In this document: positions 20,927-29,194 of the stretch, one piece after another
How positions within the stretch are numbered: position 1 is the first letter of the stretch
Layout: each line of letters begins with the position of its first letter
From: an uncultured Psychroserpens sp.
GTDB lineage: Bacteria; Bacteroidota; Bacteroidia; Flavobacteriales; Flavobacteriaceae
Length of the DNA stretch: 64,000 nucleotides
Reading direction: 5' to 3'
NCBI GenBank assembly: GCA_947489585.1
Contig: CANLEE010000010.1
Span: 62,001 to 126,000 of the forward strand
The notes under the pieces: model-generated
Told to the model about the DNA's origin: nothing
The model's input: the letters and a program-made list of their open reading frames with translations, nothing else
The model's database searches: none
Position numbers and translations under genes: made by a program

Positions 20927-22888
20927 ATGAGGTTATTATTACTTTTTCTGTTAACCAACTTATGCTATGCTCAAACTTCGGAATCGGAATTAAGAGAAAC
21001 TGTAGATAAAGCAAAGGACACTTCATTGGTAGATGCCTATCTTAATTTAGCAAAATATTATTACCAAACTACAGGTAAAGGAGATTCACTACTTGTTTAT
21101 AGTAATAAAGCTTTAGAACTATCTAAGTCTCTTAATAATGATACACAAATGTTAGAAGCATATAAGTATAGTGGTGTTGGCTATTTGATGATTAAAGAGT
21201 TTAATAAAGCTGAATCGTATTTTAAATCAAGTTTGAGCATTGCAAAAAAAAACATGGATTTAAAAAACCAAGCCAATCTTCATAACAAACTAGGTGCTCT
21301 ATATCAAAATAAAGGACAGCTTTTATTAGCCACAGAGCATTTAATAGAGGCTTCAAAATATTCTAAAAAAATAAATGACTATAAAAATGTAGCTCAAGCA
21401 TATTATGGAATTTCATTTATTTATACCACGCAAGAGCAATTTGACAAACAGCAAGAATACATCAAAAAAGCGATTAATGTAATAGAAAATAATACTATAA
21501 ACGATCCTTTGTTAGAATGTATTATTTTTGGTTTTGCTTCACAACAATATCTAGAGTTATATATAAACCAAAAAGAGGAAGCTTATTTAGATGATGTCTT
21601 TAAATATGCAAATAAGGCTCTAGACATATCAAAAAAGAATAATTTCAAAGCAAGAGAAATAAGTAGTTATAATGTTTTAAGCACTTATTATTATTCAAAA
21701 AAAGATTATTCCAATTCAGATTTTTACACAAAAAAAGTATTACAAAACAGACATTTAGTTAACGAAGAAATTATTATTAATGCATTTTTCAATCTAGCAA
21801 ATAGGCATAAAGCTAATAACCAAAAATCAATGGTTTATGCTTATATAGATACATTAAACTCATTAAAAATAAAATCGGATGCTTATTATGGTTCTGCAAT
21901 TTCAGACTTTGCATATAAAAAATATATGCATTATGATGACCCCAAATTAGCCTTAAAAGCCTTAAAAGAAAAGTTAGATTTCGATAAAATACTTTACGAT
22001 AAAGAAAAAAATAAATCTATTAATGAACTAGCAACAAAATATAAAACAGAATTAAAAGATGCAGAAATAAATGACTTAAATCTAAAGCAACTCATTAATG
22101 AATTGGAGCTTAAAAATAAACAAGCACAAATAAACAAACTCATTGTTTTTTCTATCATAGCAATGCTCGTATTAACTTTAATCCTTTTCATTACTAAAAT
22201 GGTTCAATTAAAACGAACTCGTCAAAAAAAACATGAACTAAAATTGGCTTTCGATAAACAAATTGAGCTTGAAAAGGAGCTCACCGAAGTAAGAGATGAA
22301 ATCGCTCAAGATTTTCATGATGATTTAGGAAATAAACTTGCCAGAATATCACTATTATCTAACCTTGTGAATGGTGAAGTTTCTATTGAAGATCCAAAAA
22401 TAAAATCAAAGATTAAGCAAATTACTGAAGATGCTAATGGGATTTACATAGGTACACGTGATTTTGTATTTTCTTTAAAATCAAATAGTGATTATGTTGA
22501 GGAGATAGCTACTTATCTTTCAGATTTTGGTGAAGATTTCTTTAATAAAACTAAAATAAAGTTTATTGTTGAAAAAGATATTTCTTCCAATGACAAATTG
22601 CCACATTATTGGAATAAACAATTAATCTTTATTTTTAAAGAAGCATTAACCAATACCTTAAAGCATTCAAAATGCGACTCAGTCGCCCTCTCATTTACTT
22701 ATAAAAACAATCAGTTAAATATCAATTGCAAAGACAATGGTATTGGTATAACAAGTGAAGAAATGATGTCATCAAATGGGCTTATGAATATGAAAAATAG
22801 AGCTGCAAAAATTGGTGGATTATTACATATCGATTCTGAAATAAAAAAAGGAACAACCATTACATTTATTGGAAATACAGAGCTTTAA
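20927..22888 (+). CDS. TPR-containing sensor histidine kinase (NarX-type, HisKA_3)
   Basis: A 653-residue inner-membrane kinase. A signal peptide (MRLLLLFLLTNLCYAQ) is followed by about 350 residues of tetratricopeptide repeats in the periplasm (for example 78-110 and 117-150), a coiled stretch, one membrane helix at about 405-424, a HisKA_3 dimerisation region with phospho-acceptor His464 in AQDFHDDLGNKLARIS, and a C-terminal ATPase domain (DNGIGIT; GLMNMKNRAAKIGG). It should phosphorylate the NarL-type regulator whose ATG follows its stop codon directly. The stimulus is unknown; periplasmic TPRs suggest a protein or peptide signal. Confidence 0.92.
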   Translation: MRLLLLFLLTNLCYAQTSESELRETVDKAKDTSLVDAYLNLAKYYYQTTGKGDSLLVYSNKALELSKSLNNDTQMLEAYKYSGVGYLMIKEFNKAESYFKSSLSIAKKNMDLKNQANLHNKLGALYQNKGQLLLATEHLIEASKYSKKINDYKNVAQAYYGISFIYTTQEQFDKQQEYIKKAINVIENNTINDPLLECIIFGFASQQYLELYINQKEEAYLDDVFKYANKALDISKKNNFKAREISSYNVLSTYYYSKKDYSNSDFYTKKVLQNRHLVNEEIIINAFFNLANRHKANNQKSMVYAYIDTLNSLKIKSDAYYGSAISDFAYKKYMHYDDPKLALKALKEKLDFDKILYDKEKNKSINELATKYKTELKDAEINDLNLKQLINELELKNKQAQINKLIVFSIIAMLVLTLILFITKMVQLKRTRQKKHELKLAFDKQIELEKELTEVRDEIAQDFHDDLGNKLARISLLSNLVNGEVSIEDPKIKSKIKQITEDANGIYIGTRDFVFSLKSNSDYVEEIATYLSDFGEDFFNKTKIKFIVEKDISSNDKLPHYWNKQLIFIFKEALTNTLKHSKCDSVALSFTYKNNQLNINCKDNGIGITSEEMMSSNGLMNMKNRAAKIGGLLHIDSEIKKGTTITFIGNTEL

Positions 22889-23512
22889 ATGAAACATAAA
22901 GTCGTCATAGTTGAAGATAATATCCCTTTAAGCGAAGCATTTGCTGAAGTCATAGATTTCACAAATGATTTTGAAGTTGTAGCGATATATGACAACTGTG
23001 AAGATGCTATAAAAAATCTACGAAAAGATTGTGCAAAGCTATTCTTAATGGATATTGAACTTCCAGGCATAAATGGCGTAGAAGGCACAAAACAAATTAA
23101 GAAAGTATTTCCAAAAGCGAATATTATCATGGTAACAGTCTATGAAAATTCAGAAGTAGTTTTTGATGCATTATGTGCTGGAGCTTCAGGATATTTAACT
23201 AAAAATCTAAAACCAGAAGAATTAGTTGATGCGCTTAAAGTGAGCATCTCTGGAGGCGCACCAATGAGTATAAAAATAGCAAAAATGGTTGTCAGTTCAT
23301 TTCAGAAAAAACCAAGTAAAATAGAGCTTTCAAAACGTGAAAAGGAGGTCCTTGTATTACTTTCTGAAGGTAATAGTTATGATAGTATTGCCGAAAAGCT
23401 CTTTATTAGTAAAAACACAATTAAATTTCACTTAAAGAATATATATATAAAACTTCAGGTCAATTCTAATATTGAAGCTGTTCAAAAAGCCAATAAAGAA
23501 AACCTTATTTAA
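22889..23512 (+). CDS. NarL/LuxR-type response regulator
   Basis: A 207-residue regulator with a receiver domain (acidic pocket E9-D10, phospho-acceptor Asp55 in LFLMDIELPG, Thr near 84 and Lys near 105) and a C-terminal LuxR helix-turn-helix (about 145-205; ELSKREKEVLVLLSEG and ISKNTIKFHLKNIYIKL). Its ATG abuts the kinase stop codon, so the two are translated together. NarL-type proteins bind short inverted half-sites as dimers; the CTACCC-N4-GGGTAG palindromes at 20859, 23515 and 24025 are good candidates for its sites, which would make it autoregulated. Confidence 0.93.
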   Translation: MKHKVVIVEDNIPLSEAFAEVIDFTNDFEVVAIYDNCEDAIKNLRKDCAKLFLMDIELPGINGVEGTKQIKKVFPKANIIMVTVYENSEVVFDALCAGASGYLTKNLKPEELVDALKVSISGGAPMSIKIAKMVVSSFQKKPSKIELSKREKEVLVLLSEGNSYDSIAEKLFISKNTIKFHLKNIYIKLQVNSNIEAVQKANKENLI

Positions 23513-23514
23513 AA

Positions 23515-23530
23515 CTACCCTAAAGGGTCA
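23515..23530. promoter_or_regulatory. Candidate response-regulator operator, copy 2
   Basis: CTACCCTAAAGGGTCA matches the palindrome with the last two bases altered. Its centre is 30.5 bp before the TAACTTTG -7 box at 23553-23560, the same spacing as in copy 3. It starts 2 bp after the regulator's stop codon. Confidence 0.6.
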
Positions 23531-23552
23531 TTTCAACTGGCTATAAGTCACA

Positions 23553-23560
23553 TAACTTTG
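23553..23560 (+). promoter_or_regulatory. -7 box of the small lipoprotein gene
   Basis: TAACTTTG fits TAnnTTTG and lies 27 bp before the ATG at 23588. No TTG is found 19-20 bp upstream; the candidate operator copy 2 lies there instead. Confidence 0.6.
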
Positions 23561-23587
23561 ATGCATTAACTATTAAAAATCAAAATT

Positions 23588-23968
23588 ATGAAAAAATTAT
23601 CCTTCCTTTTTGTTCTTATGTTGTTTGTGTGTGTTTCTTGTCAAAATGAAGACACAAACCAAGCACCTGTTATAAAAAGTAAAAGATTTAGCTTGAACTT
23701 AGATGCACAACAGAGAACTTCTGAAAGCCAATCAATAGGTTTTATTGAAGCCTATGATAGTGATGGAGATGAGCTCTCATTTTTTATTCTTGAACAAAGT
23801 ATTGAAAATGCTATTTCTGTCAATGAAAATAGCGGCGAATTGTTCTTAAACGATTGCTGTGATTCTGGTGCAGGTGGTGTGATTGAAATTATAGAATTAA
23901 GAGTTCGTGTTTCTGATGGTCAAAATAACACAGAAGACTTCATTATTTTGGATTTAGAAGAAGATTAA
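23588..23968 (+). CDS. Small cadherin-like lipoprotein
   Basis: A 126-residue lipoprotein with signal MKKLSFLFVLMLFVCVSC (lipobox Cys18). The rest reads like a single cadherin-type domain: an initial NQAPVI, calcium-type acidic turns (EAYDSDGDELSFFI, NENSGELFL) and a closing strand RVRVSDGQNNTEDF. Two adjacent Cys (DCCDSG) could pair. It probably sits on the outer membrane and binds another surface component. Its promoter carries copy 2 of the candidate operator, so it is a likely target of the preceding two-component system. No closer function can be given. Confidence 0.75.
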   Translation: MKKLSFLFVLMLFVCVSCQNEDTNQAPVIKSKRFSLNLDAQQRTSESQSIGFIEAYDSDGDELSFFILEQSIENAISVNENSGELFLNDCCDSGAGGVIEIIELRVRVSDGQNNTEDFIILDLEED

Positions 23969-23985
23969 TTTACATAAATCCTACT

Positions 23986-24013
23986 AAAAATGTCGCTTTA
24001 TGCGGCATTTTTT
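23986..24013 (+). terminator. Intrinsic terminator after the small lipoprotein gene
   Basis: AAAAATGTCGC, a short loop and GCGGCATTTTTT form a hairpin with one G-T pair ending in six T. Confidence 0.72.
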
Positions 24014-24024
24014 AGTCGTAAAAT

Positions 24025-24040
24025 CTACCCAATTGGGTAG
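24025..24040. promoter_or_regulatory. Candidate response-regulator operator, copy 3
   Basis: The perfect palindrome CTACCCAATTGGGTAG is identical to copy 1. Its centre is 30.5 bp before the -7-like box TACTTTTA at 24063-24070. It is not followed by a T run, so a terminator role does not explain it here. Confidence 0.65.
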
Positions 24041-24095
24041 TACATGTTTTTACACTCACTCCTACTTTTACACTATAACTTTAAACCTATTTATT

Positions 24096-25688
24096 ATGAA
24101 AAAAAATCTACTTTATGCATTTTTAATTGCAACATATGTAATGCAGGCTCAAGTGAGTTTGGTAAAAAATATTAGCATTAATGGTGACTCTAATCCTCAA
24201 CATTTTGTCGAGTATAATAATGCTTTATATTTTCAAGCATCAAATAATGCCTCTGGAAATAACTTTGAATTATGGAGAACTAATGGAACTACAGCTGGAA
24301 CTATTTTGGTTAAAGAACTAAGAGCATCAGGTTCTAGTAGTCCAAGAGGGTTTAAAGTATTTAACAACTTACTGTACTTTATTGCTGATGGTTCTGCAAT
24401 TTCTTCTAGCCTTTATAGCACAGATGGAACTGATCCTGGAACTGTTATATTTCAAACGACCGTTTATAATGCGGAACCGTATTTTAATGTTTTGAATAAT
24501 GAGCTTTATTATTCAAGATTTTATGCCGCAGGACAAAGAGCGCTTTTCAAATATGATGGCACTACTGAAACACAATTATCACCTTCTGGAGCATCGAGAT
24601 ATTCAATTAGTTATGAAAGTAATAATAGAATTATATTTCAATCAAATACCGTCGCTGGAGATTATGAAATATGGAGTTCAGATGGCACATCTTCAGGAAC
24701 TACTGAGTTAGCTGATATATCTTACGGAGACTCTGGAGGAAGTGATGCCAAAGATTTTTTCGAAGCAAATGGCAATGTGTATTTTACAGCATATGGTGAT
24801 GCTGGTATTGGTAGAGAATTATACATCACAGATGGAACTTCTCCTGGAACAGTTTTACTAAAAAACATTAATCCAACTATAGCATTTACTAATGCAGCTA
24901 ATAGTAATCCCAATAATTTTACTGTTTTTAATAATATGCTATATTTTACAGCCAATGATGCTATAAATGGGGATGAACTATGGATGACAGATGGCACAAC
25001 AGCTGGCACACAAATGGTTCTTGATTTATATCCTGGAGCAACTGGTAGTATCCCATCTGATCTTTATGTTTATAATAATGCATTATACTTTGCTGCTAGT
25101 CACCCAACTTTAGGTAGAGAAGTTTTTAAATGCTCAGCTTTAAATAGCATTACAAACTTAAAAAATGTGGCTAATGGTTCTAATAGTAGTGATCCAAGTG
25201 ATTTTACTGAGTATAATGGTAAGTTATACTTTGTTGCAGACAATTTAACTAATGGAAGAGAATTATGGAATACGACAGGTTTTAGTTCAACTACAAACCT
25301 TGTTGCTGATATCAACTCATCAGGTACAGGAAGTAGTAATCCTAGTAATTTAACTGTTTTTGGTAGTAATTTGTTCTTCTCGGCAGATGATGGCGTAACT
25401 GGAACAGGAATTGAGCTTTATAAATATAGAGATCCAACCTTATCTGTTACTCTTTCTGATATAGATGACAATCTGTTAATTTTCCCAAATCCAATCTCAG
25501 ATGATTTTTCTATTCAAACCAACAATATTATCAAATCAATAGCAATCTATAACATTCAAGGAAAATTAGTAAAATCATTCTCAAACCAACTTGATCGTTA
25601 TAATATTTCCGATTTAAACACTGGGTTGTACTTTGCGAAAATCAAAAGTAATAAAGGAGAACTCGTTAAAAAACTTATAAAAGAATAA
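24096..25688 (+). CDS. Secreted ELWxxDGT-repeat protein with T9SS type A sorting domain
   Basis: A 530-residue exported protein. The start is set at the ATG at 24096 because a clear signal peptide follows (MKKNLLYAFLIATYVMQAQ) and the upstream in-frame codons overlap the promoter and operator. The body holds about eight units of roughly 50 residues, each with variants of ELWxxDGTxxGT (ELWRTNGTTAGT, ELYITDGTSPGT, ELWMTDGTTAGT) and a strand like NNALYFxA, suggesting a beta-propeller. The C-terminal 75 residues (IFPNPISDDF to LVKKLIKE) are a T9SS type A sorting signal, so it is secreted or surface-attached. It is a likely output of the two-component system. Confidence 0.88.
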   Translation: MKKNLLYAFLIATYVMQAQVSLVKNISINGDSNPQHFVEYNNALYFQASNNASGNNFELWRTNGTTAGTILVKELRASGSSSPRGFKVFNNLLYFIADGSAISSSLYSTDGTDPGTVIFQTTVYNAEPYFNVLNNELYYSRFYAAGQRALFKYDGTTETQLSPSGASRYSISYESNNRIIFQSNTVAGDYEIWSSDGTSSGTTELADISYGDSGGSDAKDFFEANGNVYFTAYGDAGIGRELYITDGTSPGTVLLKNINPTIAFTNAANSNPNNFTVFNNMLYFTANDAINGDELWMTDGTTAGTQMVLDLYPGATGSIPSDLYVYNNALYFAASHPTLGREVFKCSALNSITNLKNVANGSNSSDPSDFTEYNGKLYFVADNLTNGRELWNTTGFSSTTNLVADINSSGTGSSNPSNLTVFGSNLFFSADDGVTGTGIELYKYRDPTLSVTLSDIDDNLLIFPNPISDDFSIQTNNIIKSIAIYNIQGKLVKSFSNQLDRYNISDLNTGLYFAKIKSNKGELVKKLIKE

Positions 25689-25690
25689 CA

Positions 25691-25783
25691 ATGAGTGCTA
25701 GAATAGATAATTACAAATTAGAATTGTTCTTAATTGGGTTTTATATTGTATTAGCTTTAATACTTTGGATAGTATTTAGTTGA
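25691..25783 (+). CDS. Possible 30-residue single-pass membrane peptide
   Basis: An ATG only 2 bp after the stop of the secreted repeat protein opens a 30-codon frame, MSARIDNYKLELFLIGFYIV continuing to LILWIVFS and TGA. A charged N-terminus of 11 residues is followed by one hydrophobic helix. It lies between that gene and its terminator, so it would be on the same mRNA. No family is recognised, and a frame this short can arise by chance. Confidence 0.45.
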   Translation: MSARIDNYKLELFLIGFYIVLALILWIVFS

Positions 25784-25805
25784 GATATCTAATATTTTAG
25801 AGTTC

Positions 25806-25835
25806 AAAAGCATCCTAATATTTAGGATGCTTTTT
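25806..25835 (+). terminator. Intrinsic terminator
   Basis: AAAAGCATCCTAA and TTTAGGATGCTTTTT form a long stem with a tiny loop, ending the secreted repeat protein transcript. Confidence 0.85.
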
Positions 25836-25889
25836 AGTTTGGCATGAAGATTGGTTTTATATTAGAAATAATCATTTAAATCCAGAATT

Positions 25890-27074
25890 ATGAAGCAATT
25901 ACTACTCACAACAGTACTTCTTCTGGTACTAACATCATGTAGCGGAAGAAAACAAATTGAAAAGGCAATTAGTCATGGCAATTATGACCAAGCTATCAAT
26001 GACGCGTTACGAAAACTCGAAAACAACAAAGACAAGAAGCGTAAGCAAGACTATATTGTTATGCTTGAAGATGCTTATTACAAAGTTTTAGAGGAAGATT
26101 TACAAGATGTTAAACATTTAAAAAAGGATGGAAATCCTGAACAACACAAAACAATTTACGAGATCTATTTAGATTTAGAAGCGAGGCAAAATGCAATCAA
26201 ACGTGTATTGCCACTTAAAATAAACGGAAAGAATCTGAATTTAAAATTCAATGATTATTCTTCGGAAATTGTCGATTACAGATACAAAACGTCTGATTAC
26301 TTAATAGATGAAGGCATCACGCTTTTAGATTCAGAAGATAAATATAATGCAAGAAAGGCCTATACACTCTTTAGTTATATTGAAAGCATTAATCCAAATT
26401 TTGAAGAAACTAGAAGTCTTATGACTGAAGCTCATGAAAAAGGAATCGATTATGTTGCTGTATCCATTGAAAATCAAACACACCAAATCATTCCTCAGCA
26501 ATTGGAAACCGATTTGTTAAACTTTGACACCTATGGTTTAAATCAGTTTTGGACAGTTTATCACGCGAATGCAATAGCAGAAATTGATTATGATTTTGCG
26601 ATGCAGCTGCAACTAAAACAAATCAATGTTTCCCCAGAACAAGTCAATACAATTCAAAAACTTAGGGAGAAAACTATTGTTGATGGTTGGGAGTACCAAA
26701 GAGATGAACAAGGTAATATCGCTACTGATAGTCTTGGCAACAAAATTAAAGTCGACAGAATTGTTAATGTAAGAGCGCGTTACTTTGAAGTAAATCAGTT
26801 CAAGTCTACACAGGTTATCGCCGATGTGGTATATACCGATTTAAAATCAAATCAAACCTTAGATGCTTTTGCTATAGATAGTGAATTCGTGTTTGAACAT
26901 TTGTATGCTACAGTTAGAGGTGATAAAAGAGCTCTAAACAGGCAAGAATATGAGCTTACTAGAAATAGACCACTGCACTTCCCTACCGATGCTCAAATGG
27001 TATACGATACAGGTGAAGATTTAAAACTGAAATTAAAAAACATCATTAACTCTTATCGTATGAGAAGAAGTTGA
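25890..27074 (+). CDS. Lipoprotein of unknown function
   Basis: A 394-residue lipoprotein (MKQLLLTTVLLLVLTSC, lipobox Cys17). The first 180 residues are helical and TPR-like (HGNYDQAINDALRKLEN; KYNARKAYTLFSYIESINPN). The second half is mixed alpha/beta with a conserved-looking EYQRDEQGN segment followed by VNVRARYFEVNQFKSTQVIAD. The sequence ends in a basic tail, YRMRRS. I do not recognise a named family, though similar lipoproteins are frequent in flavobacteria. It is a single gene between two terminators. It probably faces the periplasm at the inner leaflet of the outer membrane. Confidence 0.65.
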   Translation: MKQLLLTTVLLLVLTSCSGRKQIEKAISHGNYDQAINDALRKLENNKDKKRKQDYIVMLEDAYYKVLEEDLQDVKHLKKDGNPEQHKTIYEIYLDLEARQNAIKRVLPLKINGKNLNLKFNDYSSEIVDYRYKTSDYLIDEGITLLDSEDKYNARKAYTLFSYIESINPNFEETRSLMTEAHEKGIDYVAVSIENQTHQIIPQQLETDLLNFDTYGLNQFWTVYHANAIAEIDYDFAMQLQLKQINVSPEQVNTIQKLREKTIVDGWEYQRDEQGNIATDSLGNKIKVDRIVNVRARYFEVNQFKSTQVIADVVYTDLKSNQTLDAFAIDSEFVFEHLYATVRGDKRALNRQEYELTRNRPLHFPTDAQMVYDTGEDLKLKLKNIINSYRMRRS

Positions 27075-27094
27075 TTATCTATATATTGTTCAAT

Positions 27095-27130
27095 AAAAAA
27101 CTCCCAAAGCAATTACTTTGGGAGTTTTTT
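27095..27130. terminator. Bidirectional intrinsic terminator
   Basis: AAAAAACTCCCAAAG and CTTTGGGAGTTTTTT form a perfect 15-bp stem with a 6-base loop between convergent genes. Confidence 0.9.
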
Positions 27131-27145
27131 TATTACATATTAGTT

Positions 27146-27973
27146 TTATTTCCTTACATCTTTTGATGTGTCAACAATTGCATTTTCTGTTTTAGCCATT
27201 CTTGACTCATCAAATGTTCCGTTAAGTTCGTAACTATAAATAGCATGGTCTCCATACTGCTCACTCATGTCTAAACTATGTGTTGTCATAAGCATCGGAA
27301 ATTTCAACCCATTCACATCTCCTGTATAAGTGTTAACTCTAAGTACTGGCCCAAAAAATGCTTTGTCTTTAGGCACTTTAAGTTGGTCTAGTAGCGGACC
27401 GTAACCTACGGTATATTCATATCCGCTTAAAAGATAAGTCTCAGAATCAATAAACAAGGTGTAACTGTCATTTTTTGATTTTCCTAAAACTGGGGGTTTC
27501 GCAAATGTCATTTTTATTTTATAAACCTCATTTTTAAAAGCTTTGTGTTGTAATTTGCTTACTTCACCTAGTAGCACATCTTTATCTTGAGTTAACCATG
27601 GCAAGTTAACATAGTAGAAAAACACTGAATGTTGGTGATTTGGCGGATTTCCTACTCTCCAATCTGAAGTCCATACTTCTTTCCCATCATAGGATAGTTT
27701 AGAACCAACTAATGGCCAATCCTGATAAGATCTTCGCGTACTCATATCTGTAGTTTGCGTTTTTATCCAAAAGCGTAAAAAACCAAGAGATTCACTGTGC
27801 ATTGCTGACGTAAAACTTTGTGTTTTAACATTGTTCCATTGTTCTATCCCTCCATGACTTTTAATCATCTTTTCAATGACGTCTTTTGTGTCATTTGAGG
27901 CGTACTTTGGTTGAGCATAACTAATCTGCAGACTTAATACTGAGATTAATACTAAATAAATTGTTGTTTTCAT
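27146..27973 (-). CDS. Exported protein of unknown function, LolA-like fold
   Basis: A 275-residue exported protein. The start is placed at the ATG at 27973-27971 because the signal peptide MKTTIYLVLISVLSLQISYAQ begins there; the 17 upstream in-frame codons are not signal-like. The mature part (KSHGGIEQWNNVKTQSFTSA, then TLFIDSETYLLSGYEYTVGY) has the alternating strand pattern of LolA/LppX-type lipid-binding proteins and the helical HGG-xxxW start seen in Bacteroidota DUF6503-like proteins. It is divergent from the LytS-type kinase gene and may share its control region. Confidence 0.6.
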   Translation of the reverse strand: MKTTIYLVLISVLSLQISYAQPKYASNDTKDVIEKMIKSHGGIEQWNNVKTQSFTSAMHSESLGFLRFWIKTQTTDMSTRRSYQDWPLVGSKLSYDGKEVWTSDWRVGNPPNHQHSVFFYYVNLPWLTQDKDVLLGEVSKLQHKAFKNEVYKIKMTFAKPPVLGKSKNDSYTLFIDSETYLLSGYEYTVGYGPLLDQLKVPKDKAFFGPVLRVNTYTGDVNGLKFPMLMTTHSLDMSEQYGDHAIYSYELNGTFDESRMAKTENAIVDTSKDVRK

Positions 27974-28111
27974 GATTTTAATATTTTTGATTTTATTCAA
28001 ATGTATTGCGGGGAGAACAATCAAAAAAGAGATATGTTGTGAGTGACAAATAATGTTCTAAAGGACAATACAACATAAAGACTGAGACAAAATATTGTTT
28101 ACTTTTACCTC

Positions 28112-29194
28112 ATGGAAATCATTAGAAAACTAACATTAGGGTTTCAAAAAAAATATGTTTACATCGTCGCTTTAGTTATTAGCGTGATTATACTAATACA
28201 AGTGAGCGCGACTAATGGAGGGCAGCTTCAAGTATTTTTAGGACATGTTATTTTATTTGTTTCCAATTATATGGTTTGGGCTTTTTTAATTGAGTACATC
28301 AATGGTTTAACCCAAATACAACACTTCAAAGTAGATAAAGTAAAAGGTGTTTTAGTGTTTATAATTTCAATACTCACATTGGTTGCAATCAACTTAATCA
28401 TTACAAATCTGTTATACTATTCCTATATTATTTTAACCACAGATTTAACTATTAACGAAGCTCTTAATAGGTTTAAACCTTTTATTCTTAAATCTGCTTT
28501 AAGTCGCTTATTAGACATAAGTGTTATTATCATCCTGCTGAGAATTGTTCAAACCTATCGAGCTTTACAGGATAAAAAATTACAAGTCGTATCCCTTGAA
28601 AATGATTTGCATCAAACGCAACTACTGGCTTTACAATCACAATTAAATCCACATTTTTTGTTTAACGCATTGCATACCCTCAATACGCTTATAGGTTATG
28701 ATGATGCTAAAGCGCAATCAATGGTGATTAAAATAACTCACCTCTTACGTAAAATTCTGTCTCATAAGGAAACACCTTTAATCACTTTTCAGGAAGAATT
28801 GGAATACTTTGAGATTTATCTCGATATTGAGCAGGAACGATTTAATGATCGATTAAGCGTAATTCTAGATGTTAACGATGCTGTTCTTGATATAAAAGTT
28901 CCCACACTATTACTACAACCTTTAGTAGAAAATGCTTTTAAACATGGTATTTCTCAAATTGAAGATGAGGCAGAAATAAAGCTAATGGCAAGACTCCAAG
29001 GCAATGACATGCTTATTAGTGTAAAAAACACAATCCCAAAGTCAACTAATATTACTCCTAAAAATTCTACAAAGATTGGGCTAAACAATTTACAGCAGCG
29101 ACTTGAAACCATGTTCACCATTCATTATGAATTTTCTACAACAAAAGAAAATAACGAATTTATAGCTACTATTTTAATAAAAGACGTGAATTAA
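28112..29194 (+). CDS. LytS-type sensor histidine kinase
   Basis: A 360-residue inner-membrane kinase with four hydrophobic segments in the first 145 residues, a short coiled stretch, and the His_kinase (PF06580-type) domain. The phospho-acceptor is His181 in QSQLNPHFLFNALHTL, and the ATP-binding part includes VPTLLLQPLVENAFKHG and IGLNNLQQRLE. Such kinases pair with LytTR regulators; the partner ATG follows its stop codon directly. The signal is unknown. TACTTTTA at 28100-28107 is close to the ATG. An ATGTTGT/ACAACAT inverted repeat (28034-28040, 28070-28076) lies upstream. Confidence 0.92.
   Translation: MEIIRKLTLGFQKKYVYIVALVISVIILIQVSATNGGQLQVFLGHVILFVSNYMVWAFLIEYINGLTQIQHFKVDKVKGVLVFIISILTLVAINLIITNLLYYSYIILTTDLTINEALNRFKPFILKSALSRLLDISVIIILLRIVQTYRALQDKKLQVVSLENDLHQTQLLALQSQLNPHFLFNALHTLNTLIGYDDAKAQSMVIKITHLLRKILSHKETPLITFQEELEYFEIYLDIEQERFNDRLSVILDVNDAVLDIKVPTLLLQPLVENAFKHGISQIEDEAEIKLMARLQGNDMLISVKNTIPKSTNITPKNSTKIGLNNLQQRLETMFTIHYEFSTTKENNEFIATILIKDVN

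Noticed and set aside
24000..24095. Longer N-terminus for the ELWxxDGT protein starting near 24000
   Set aside because: The extra 32 residues cover the terminator loop, the operator palindrome and the -7 box; a standard signal peptide starts at 24096.
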